From: Stereum hirsutum FP-91666 SS1
Lineage: Eukaryota; Basidiomycota; Agaricomycetes; Russulales; Stereaceae
NCBI RefSeq assembly: GCF_000264905.1
Contig: NW_006763147.1
Span: forward strand, 665,944-729,943
DNA: 64,000 nucleotides
Direction of reading: 5' to 3'
The notes under the pieces were generated by a model. It was not told where the DNA came from. It made no database searches and saw only the letters and a program-made list of their open reading frames with translations. The translations under genes and the position numbers were made by a program. Numbering within the stretch: the first letter of the stretch is position 1; every line of letters begins with the position of its first letter. Positions 56,512-64,000 of this stretch are shown here, one piece after another.

Positions 56512-58262
56512 CTAAACAAGCTGGGAAATCTGCGCCTGCTCTGAATGATGCAATCCATTGAACTTCGGTTGCTGCCCAAACACCTGCTCATCAAGTAGAA
56601 GAACTTCGGCGACAGGTCGAGCGGCGGGGAGCACAGGCGCTGAAAGCGCAGCGAGCGCGATCGCAGTGGTCAGGCCCCGACTCCCAATCCTAACCTTCGA
56701 AACGACGAGCTTATAAACCCATCCCGTCTCCCAACCTCCGTCGACACACTGCATAGACAACAATGTCCCCCTGTCGATCGTGTTCTTCACGGCTGCCGCA
56801 GCACACGCAAGGATCCGCATGCCCAACGCCAACGCATCTCCTTCAGCACCGATGCGCTCCTGAACCCTTTCCTTGAATGCCGGCATGAGCATCTTGTGCA
56901 GCTCCGGATCTTTGCATGAGGTTAGGAGTCGGCCCATGAAGAAGAGGAAGCATTCGGGGGTGGTGTAATAACGTGTGCCGTCCATGTAGGCGCGCTGGAT
57001 GAGGACACCGTGAACCCAATCGAGCGTGCAGCGGAGTTCGTGACCTCGACCGTGAGTGTAGAAGAGGGTCAGAACGTTCACGCAGACACAGGCGTCGAAG
57101 CGAGGGCGCGTTGTGTCGAAATAGGTCTGCGATGTGGTAGGATGGTTAGGACAAGATGATTGAGACAGGACTTTTGGTACGGTGTCGTGGAAGAGCTGAC
57201 CTGAACAATACCATCGTTGTTCACGTACTCGAGCATTTCGTCCAAGACTGAGTGGATAACGTCGGTCGAAGGTGGAAGAATAGTCAATCCCAGAGAAGTC
57301 GTATCCAGGTCATTTGGGAAGTTCGCCTTCGTAAGGACACCTTTGCCTACCAGCAATGGGAACCGTTCAGCTCGTGTGAAATAATGAAATAAAAAAAAAC
57401 GATGTACCAGTACGGAAGAAATTCCACGTCCGAGCTGGTCTCGAAAGCGCACTCACAAGTGATCTAGCGGGGAAGTCCAGGTCAACCAAGTGCCTCCTGA
57501 AGAAATATAAAGATATATCGCTCACGGATCACGAGTAGCTTCCAAAATCAACAGTTGCGCGAAGTTATCCTCGATGACCACTCCGCTATCCGTGGTCGAC
57601 TCCAGCAATCCTGCATTACTGTGAAGGTAACCAACACCGCGCGCGACGGGGTCCCCACAGAGGTTGAGTAACTGCCTAGTAACGTTCGCGGCGTTGTCGA
57701 AGACGATACCGTGGAATCCGAGAGATCGTGCAGAGAGCACGTTCTCGATCTTATCGTCGATGAAGACCGCACGACTTAGGTCGAATGCGCCTTCGGAGAT
57801 GACGTGTCTGTAAAAGCCGAGGTCTGGCTTGCGTTGTCGTGCGGCGGCAGATGTGAAGACGCGGTCGAAAACCGACCAGTCGACGTGCTTGGTGGTGCGA
57901 AGGAAGTCGTAGTCCGGGCCCGAGATGTTCGACATCGCGTACACTTGGAGAGTGCCACCGGATGCTGCCCGAAGGTCCTTGATGAGTGAAACAAGCTGCT
58001 CGTCGGGTTGGAGTGATTCCCGAGCTTGTCTGAAGGCGGAGGCGATCTCAGCGGGATCGAGGGAGAATTCAATGCCTGCACGCGTATGACATTCCTGTGT
58101 GCTGATTAGTCCACATTCGTATTCGCACCATGTACCCGAGGCGAGAATTGACTGCAGAGTATTTGGTGGAATAGAGGTCTTGGTTTGAGAAGACCAGGAG
58201 AAGAGAACATCTCCGAGATCAAAGACGAGGGTAGTAGGTTTGTTCGAATTAGTATAAATCAT
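56512..58262 (-). CDS. Bifunctional HAD phosphatase/class II terpene cyclase (drimane-type)
   Basis: Resembles fungal HAD-terpene cyclases such as AstC and DrtB, which cyclise farnesyl diphosphate by protonation to a drimane skeleton and then remove phosphate. ATG at 58260-58262. HAD half: TTLVFDLGDVLFSWSS (motif I), YAMSNIS (motif II), RKPDLGFY (Lys) and AVFIDDKIENVLSARSLG (acidic motif). After an intron at the RDP codon: RHLVDLDFPARS, ARTWNFFRTG and FPNDLDTTSLGLTIL, the class II catalytic D-x-D-T-T motif. Then RPRFDACVCVNVLTLF, CTLDWVHGVLIQRAYMDGTR, DGGWETGWVYKLVVSKVRIG and SRGLTTAIALAAL. It stops at 56512. Both half-sites look complete. Product (albicanol- or drimenol-like) is not predictable here. 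No P450 or oxidase typical of a cluster is adjacent; the nearest redox gene is the broken dehydrogenase at 59471. Confidence 0.9.
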
Positions 58263-59470
58263 CGTGAGGGAGATTGCTGCACAAATGTCGAGAGCAATGT
58301 ATTTCCTTTATAGCCACCCAAATTTACCCCATGAGGTACAAAGAATGTCGACGAGATCAAGCGAAGCTGAAAAGGATATTCGCCAAGTGATTCGCCGGTG
58401 CACTCGACTCGAAACCGCTGTTGATACAAAGCTCAAACACGTCTCGCTGGAAGACTGTAGCCGACATTGGATAAAGAGGGAACTAACACGCTTTCATATT
58501 CTCGACGTACGGAGACTTGGTGTTTCCATCGAGAACCGAAGCCACCGGCCCACCAAATGCAATTATTCGTGGGAGGTGTTTGCGAAGGTGACACAGGAAC
58601 GATGATCCTCTCCGACATCGTCTCATCGATCCCTTTCCGCCTCCTGATGAAAAATATGTTTGATCATTCTGCGATAAGAAAGATCATGGAGGAATTTCCA
58701 CTGAAAAGACGATATCTCATCAACATGGGGCTGTGATGGGTACATACAGCAAGTCACGGAAGCTCGCATTTGTCCATCTACATGCGGGATGCTGGACTTG
58801 ACAGGACGAAGAGCTATTTTAGCACCTTTTTGGTAGCGCGATGAGGGCGTACCACAGTGGCTGGCCCTGTCTCCCAGGTCCTCCCGTGAGGGGGTGATGA
58901 CTGAGTACTTATCATTGCAAGTTCACATGAAGCACGACTCGCCGCCCGGAGATCAAGGAGTAAGGCGAGCCACTTGGTCGATGACCCAATAAAGCAAAGA
59001 GAAGACACCGAAGCCGTATGTAGCTGACCCGGTAGATAAGAGAGCTCACAATACAGATGGAGGTTGATATTGAATGTTGGCAGACAGAGTCTGAGGAGCA
59101 AGATTGCGACAGAGGGTTCAAGGACTCGAGAACAGAAGACGAGAGAGCAACGAGCCGCGGAAAAGTATAACTTGAGAAAGCTATAGAAAAGCGGCTTGAA
59201 GATGCTTTGAGCATAGCGATACCGTCGCAAAGTCTTCCTCCAGATCAAGTTTAAGCATGGATGGGCAAGGATCCAGCGAGGGTCTCGGAGGGTGGGCATG
59301 GGCGGCGGCAGGCGGCGGCTGTCAAACTCTGTCAAAGCCACGTTGGTATCTCGAAAAGGAAGGACTGTGCACAGCCACCCATTCAGTACACAAAAGATGA
59401 TCGCCTGCGAAACGGAGGCAGATTGAGAAACGACCTAAGAACCAACTAACAAGTGGAGGGCATCTCTACC
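58263..59470. other. Intergenic
   Basis: About 1.2 kb. The first 60 bp hold the terpene cyclase promoter. Open frames on both strands lack family features. Confidence 0.4.
58306..58312 (-). promoter_or_regulatory. TATA box of the HAD-terpene cyclase gene
   Basis: TATAAAG on the minus strand, 43 nt upstream of the ATG. Confidence 0.55.
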
Positions 59471-60709
59471 ATGTCGCCCGCTGTATGGTTCAGTGCGTAC
59501 GTTAGGCTTTGTGGCACTCCCTTCCTTCGAGTCATTAACCATTATCTGCTTTAGTAACTGGTGCATCCTCCGGGATGGGCTTCACAATGACAAAATTGGT
59601 TGCTAGTCTTCCTCCTTTGAGCGTTGAAGCGTATTTGATGAGCACACTCGATAATAACAGGTTCTATCACAAGGCGACATCGCAATTGCAACCTTGCGCA
59701 AACCTGAAATGCTCGACCATCTCAAGAGTCAGTACCCTGCCGACCATTTGCTTGTTTTGAAGCTCGATGTTTCCAAGCGAAACGATATTGTGGACGCTTT
59801 TAACAAGAGTCATGAGGCCTTCGGTCGCATCGCTGTCGTCTTCAATAGTGCAGGCTTCGCAATGCTGGGATAAGTAGAGGGAACGCCAGACGAGATGGCC
59901 CGCTCTATTTTTGAGACCAACTCCTGGGGCGCCATGAACGTTGCCCGTGAAGCTGTTAGGTTCTTCCGCGAGGTTAATAGTCCCATCGGTGGCCGTTTGA
60001 TCACCATGCCGAGCATGCTCGGCATAGTCAGTAGTGCTGCCTTGGGATTCTACACTGCAAGCAAGCATGGTCGGTCTAGTCTAGTTTTCTAAAATTTAGC
60101 CGTGATGATGATCCTTTTCGTCGTTGCAGCTTTGTAAGGTGGCCTGGCATCGTTTTCTAAGGTGATATCAGGTCTCGGTTGACAGAGACGCCCGCAATGA
60201 CCGATTAAATCAGGAACTTGACCCGAGATGGAACATTAAGGTGCGGCAGTCGCTTTAGGGTCTTGACTTGTTCATCTGACAGAATATTTGGACCCTTACA
60301 GATGACCATGGTCGAGCCCGGAGGTTTTGCTACTCGTGCATCCAGTCCTGAATCTCTCGTACAGACGCCACCCCATCCAGCGTACAGCGACCCCAAGTCG
60401 ACCGTTCAATATGTCCGCGGATATCTTCCCAACGTTGCCCTCCCTGGAGATACCGAGAAAGGCATCTCTTTTCTATCTGTCCATCGAATACGAACTTCCG
60501 CTGACTTTCATGTCACAGCAATGAAAGTTACCTATCATACCATTGCCAAACTCGATGATCCTCCGCTTCGCCTACCTTTGGGACAAGATGTCCTCCAGTG
60601 CTTCCGTGCCCAGTCCAAGGCTTACGCGGACGATGCGGATAAATGGGCGACGTTGTCGAATGATCTGATGTTGGACGGGAAGGAGCCTGTCTTGATGCGC
60701 TTAGACTAG
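59471..60709 (+). pseudogene. Short-chain dehydrogenase/reductase, decayed
   Basis: Remains of an SDR oxidoreductase. ATG 59471: MSPAVWF, intron, ITGASSGMGFTMTKL (NAD(P) motif TGASSGMG), IAIATLRKPEMLDHL, LKLDVSKRNDIVDAF, FNSAGFAMLG (NxAG), then TAA at 59871-59873 where family members usually have Glu before VEGTPDEMA. Further on are IFETNSWGAMNVAREAVRFF, the Ser in ITMPSMLGI and YTASKHG (YxxxK). The next exon carries another TAA, a TGA and a frame slip before ELDPRWNIK. After the intron ending at 60300 come VEPGGFATRASS, YVRGYLPNVALPGDTEKG and an intact C-terminus to 60709. At least three lesions make a functional product unlikely. Confidence 0.85.
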
Positions 60710-61374
60710 AGGTCATCGTCTTGTGTAAAGGGCACCGAACAGACCATTCCTGACAGGTTTCTGTACGCAACTCTGTTTTAGTACCTTTATGTCACGTCGA
60801 ATGTTCATACTTCGCTTGATGAAGTTTACGATGATCGCATGAGTAGGTATCGATAACCGTTACATCCCAAGACTTAAGCTTAGGTCCAAACGTGCGATAC
60901 GGCCTGCTCAACATACTGGAAGTAACTTAGTGGCGGACGGGTTTCTGGAAAGGGCCACCACTATGGCAATTTCTACCGAATTATCTCGAGTGTTTCACTA
61001 TATCCTTCTCACCCGAACAATGTAATACCTGCGGCCATTGACCGCTTACTTGTGGCTTGGGGACGTCCATAACTACAGGTAGCACAGACGGCTGCTCTGT
61101 TCTCGGAATTAGAGCATGGCTGTCTTACAAGAGCGGTCAGTGGGCTTCTACTGTCGCCGTAGTATCTGAGTATGCTCTTCACTGATGATTACATCCCATA
61201 CTCAGATATCGTGCATCCCAACTCCAGTCGATCATAGTGCTCAACACGACAGAAGTTGTGGACGTCCTATTGAAGAAAAGGGGTGACTATCTCACGAAAC
61301 ACATCTTTATTCGCGCTTGAGCTCAAACCCAATCGCCGAATGACTACCATCCTCGAATAATTCTATGTAGCTGG
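60710..61374. other. Intergenic
   Basis: No gene seen between the SDR relic and the 3' end of hydrolase B. Confidence 0.4.
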
Positions 61375-62754
61375 TCAAGGCTCCACCATGTTATCTTCAG
61401 CTAACAGCGCCCGCAATGTACGCTCAGGATCCTCCCAGTGCGGCTGTATGAATAATCAAAACTTCGGCACTCCGATATCAACGTCTGAAAGAGATACTGA
61501 TAAACTTACGAAATGATTCGCTCCTCTCATCCTCACAATATTGACTTCTCCCTCTCTCGCAATACCTGCTGCTTTCGCGTCCTCCAGGTATTTGTATAAC
61601 TCTTGGATGCCCCATGGCATCGAAAACGGTGAATGATCGCACCAGATGACGCGAATCTCAACATCCATCCACCACCCCTTCGCCTTCTCCCTCACTGAGT
61701 CAAGTGCCCTCGAACAGCTACCCAGCTCAACTTCGGCGACAGCGGAGAACACGTTCTTCCTCATCTCTTCGAATAGTCCAAGTCGCTGCCCAGCTTCGAA
61801 AAGGACGCCGTCGGACCCTTCCGGCAAGGCAGGCTCGGCGCAGACTGTGACCTCGACGTCTTGGGGTGAGAGGGTGAGAAATGTCGGTGGAGGCTTGGCG
61901 AGAGAGATGGCGTTCCACGTTGAGCTCTCTACTGCAGATATCGGGAACGAAGGAGATAATGTGTGGGAGTAAAATCCTGATACCCATTCGGGGAACTTGG
62001 CCAGACCTTCGCTTGGTGAAAGAGACGGATCCTCGATTGGACTGAATAGACCGGGACAGCGAGGAAAGCCCAGAATGTGGTAGTGCGGGTCTACAATTAT
62101 AGCACAGTATTAGTAAGTGCTCTTTCACGAATTGCATTAACACGGAATAATCAAACATATGGGAAGTATCACGCTGACGCACCTAGCAAGATAAACCTTC
62201 GAATATATTCTCCTAGGACCACGTCAGGGACCTCAAACGTCTTCAAGTACGCCAGCAGCGCAGTAATCAAGCTTCCACCGAATGACCATGCAGCCATGAT
62301 TATGCCACCTCCGTCTGATACCCCCGGGATACACTCAGCGGCAACTAGCTCGCATAAGAAGTCGTAAACATCCCTGGCGCGATCTCGCATGTATGACCGA
62401 ATATTCTGCGCTGCCTCAGCCGTACTGGAATTGAACGAGGACAAGTTCTTTCGATCAGAGTCGTCGAGTGGTGTCGATCCGGGATAATCTCTACGATTGA
62501 CGAGGATGATACGGGCATTGAACTGTGGTGCCATTGGTAAGAGACGGGCGAATATTTCTAGTGTCATTCCGTAAGTAATTCAACGCGGAAAGATACTCGG
62601 CAAGGGTACTAGGGATATGACGCTCACCACGCGACCAGGCAAGACCGTGAAGAATGACCAGAGTCTTATAGTCGTTTCTCCCATCCGGAGCACCAGTGTC
62701 ATGTATAGCAAAAAGGCCCACTTTCTTATCTATGGCGAAGTTTTTTGTAGACAT
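61375..62754 (-). CDS. Alpha/beta hydrolase, paralogue B
   Basis: ATG at 62752-62754 (MSTKNFAIDKKVGLFA). It matches paralogue A along its length: KTLVILHGLAWSRG, FNARIILVNRRDYPGSTPLD, IIMAAWSFGGSLITALLAYL (nucleophile elbow; Ala replaces the first Gly of G-x-S-x-G, a tolerated small residue), RFILLDPHYHILGFPRCPG, LPEGSDGVLFEAGQRLGLFE, VIWCDHSPFSMPWG and MRGANHF, an intron, then PHWEDPERTLRALLAEDN. Stop at 61375-61377. Catalytic Ser and His are present and the frame is intact. TATAAAG at 62848-62854 lies about 94 nt upstream. Substrate unknown. Confidence 0.85.
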
Positions 62755-62847
62755 GTTAAAAGCAAACTCGTTAGAAGTTACCAATATTATGGATGGGAAA
62801 CTGAAAGGGGGACGAAGGGTGTGCCATAAACCACAGATAGGCAAAGA

Positions 62848-62854
62848 CTTTATA
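62848..62854 (-). promoter_or_regulatory. TATA box of hydrolase B
   Basis: TATAAAG on the minus strand, about 94 nt from the start codon. Confidence 0.45.
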
Positions 62855-63518
62855 GCTTGCAAATCTTCCGCACTGTGTATCAGTCTCGCACAAAGAGAAT
62901 GAGTAAATTGTCAGGTACATGTCCAGAAAGGTGTAAACTATCGAGCTTCATTGTTCTTGGCCGACGTGCGCTGGTGCGATCTGATGCCTAGAGATATTTA
63001 TGGCCACGGTGCTGTAGGGTGCCGTCTGATGTTTTCTCGAATTGTCCTAAACAACATCTATATAAAACACACCGCAATCATTCAGAGCGGTCAGGGTGGT
63101 GTTATTGCTTGGAGTGTGGGCCTTGAGCCAACGCCAGCGCAAGGAACATCCATCATAGAATGGCATGTCGGTGTCCAATTCTCCAAACAGCCTGACAGAA
63201 GTTGCGTTCGGGTGTCATAGAGCGCCATATCGGGAGAGAACGGAACTTTATGTGACATTATAAGTCCCTTCAGCTACATATTGCAATGAAGAGTTGCCGG
63301 AGCGGACGGCCTGTTGACCATTTCGGGGAACCACTGTAAAACCAAGAATTGAACCGCTGTGGAAGTTCGACGGCGCGTCGCGCAAAACCCAGCCTGTGTC
63401 GCAAAACTTGCATCTGGCTGGTCTTGCATGATGTTGCCAAACCATGCCTGAACATCCCCGCCAGGGAAACAGAGCCTGATCAGGGTTCCCGAGCTTTAGA
63501 AAGGGGATGAGCGGGCTG

Positions 63519-63548
63519 GTCAGGCCAATCAGGCCTGATCAGCCTGAC
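63519..63548. repeat. Nested palindrome cluster
   Basis: GTCAGGC at 63519-63525 pairs with GCCTGAC at 63542-63548, enclosing a second palindrome (CAGGCCTG) and TGATCA. Related CCTGATCAGG occurs at about 63476. A hairpin is possible. Confidence 0.6.
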
Positions 63549-63763
63549 GGACCTGCACAGGCGTTATACGGCGTGTTGCGGGCTGAGCAGTCCTGACGAC
63601 GATATATAGGAATAATAGAAAAAGGATGTTTCATCTTTTTGTACCTCTCCTTGTACCCCTCTGTAGTATCCTTTTCTTACTCATGTAGTGCTCTTACCTT
63701 TATTCCTTACTTTCCTTACGAATTGTACTCGCTAGAAGTCTCTTATAGACCACAAGTATCAGG

Positions 63764-63851
63764 CCAGCGAGGGATTCGAACACCCGACTTGTGTTATGCT
63801 GCTCACGTCCTTGCGTTGGAGTCGCGAAACAGACCACTGCGTCATCGCGGA
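63764..63851 (-). other. tRNA-like or SINE-head element
   Basis: On the minus strand there is an A-box-like TGACGCAGTGG and, about 60 nt later, a B-box-like TGTTCGAATCC, the two internal pol III promoter parts. The outer ends (TCCGCGA and TCGCTGG) can form six of seven acceptor pairs, one of them a wobble. The T stem has mismatches and the anticodon loop lacks the usual T33, so I do not call a functional tRNA. A degenerate tRNA or the head of a tRNA-derived SINE fits better; the purine-rich sequence down to about 63600 would be its body. Confidence 0.4.
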
Positions 63852-64000
63852 GTGGTCTATACTGGAAATGCTCTAAATATATCGTGGTCTTTCGTGGCGC
63901 GAAATGCATGCCCACAATGCTCCGCCAGATCTTTCACCCCTCATCTTCCCTCTCTTGAGGTCGAGGCGGCCTGGCAAGGTCCCTGTAGTCCAGTATACTA

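Larger units (their letters stand above)
62755..63762. other. Repeat-rich intergenic region
   Basis: No gene. A TATA-like TCTATATAAAA lies near 63058 on the plus strand with no gene after it. Palindromic CTGATCAG words cluster at 63477-63545. Confidence 0.4.

Noticed and set aside
58814..59341. Minus-strand hydrophobic frame as a membrane protein
   Set aside because: No matching family, and the hydrophobic pattern is shared by overlapping frames, which suggests composition only.
63764..63851. Functional tRNA gene
   Set aside because: T-stem mismatches, no T33 and a poor anticodon stem.
1..64000. CRISPR arrays, bacterial operons or ribosome binding sites
   Set aside because: The window is eukaryotic, with spliceosomal introns throughout; no regularly spaced repeats of that type were seen.

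Overview
The window is fungal nuclear DNA and almost certainly comes from an Agaricomycete (mushroom-forming basidiomycete). Genes are interrupted by many 50-60 nt GT-AG introns, with branch sites of the CTNAC type. Protein families expanded in that class recur: single-exon F-box/leucine-rich proteins, UstS-type glutathione transferases, pectinases and kinase-like orphans. A HAD-terpene cyclase is also present. About two dozen protein genes are supported, plus several broken or duplicated pieces. Exon joins were made by eye from splice signals and reading phase, so boundaries are predictions.

Left part (0-10 kb): a pectin-degrading pair. A secreted GH28 pectinase (minus) and a CE8 pectin methylesterase (plus) are divergent around a promoter region that carries a 267-bp terminal-inverted-repeat element. 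The CE8 gene is split. Exons 1-3 read on the plus strand, and the rest of the enzyme reads on the minus strand from about 5079 back to 4185, as if a 1.2-kb segment had been inverted. Next come a Golgi GDA1-type nucleoside diphosphatase and a pyranose-oxidase-like GMC flavoprotein. The N-terminal linker of the flavoprotein is built from 142-bp tandem exon-intron duplications.

Middle (10-34 kb): a gene-poor stretch with a GT microsatellite and a dispersed copy of the GDA1 5' region; an EFM7-type methyltransferase; a membrane protein; two F-box proteins, one with a ubiquitin-like C-terminus and a duplicated last exon; a large BRE4/aromatic-acid-exporter-like membrane protein; a WSS1 DNA-protein-crosslink protease with a predicted 6-nt microexon; a SPRY protein of the Ear1/Ssh4 type; an unknown coiled-coil protein; and a degenerate protein kinase.

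Right part (34-64 kb): three related glutathione transferases, a berberine-bridge-type FAD oxidase, a nitronate monooxygenase, two paralogous F-box genes and two paralogous alpha/beta hydrolases, a pattern that suggests repeated block duplication of xenobiotic or secondary-metabolite genes. These are followed by an unknown gene, the spindle-checkpoint kinase MPS1, a bifunctional HAD phosphatase/class II terpene cyclase of the drimane type, a decayed short-chain dehydrogenase, the second hydrolase and a repeat-rich end with a tRNA-like element.

The most notable observations are the inversion-split pectin methylesterase, the exon-duplication array in the flavoprotein, the WSS1 microexon, the alternative or duplicated last exon of the F-box/ubiquitin-like gene, and the HAD-terpene cyclase.
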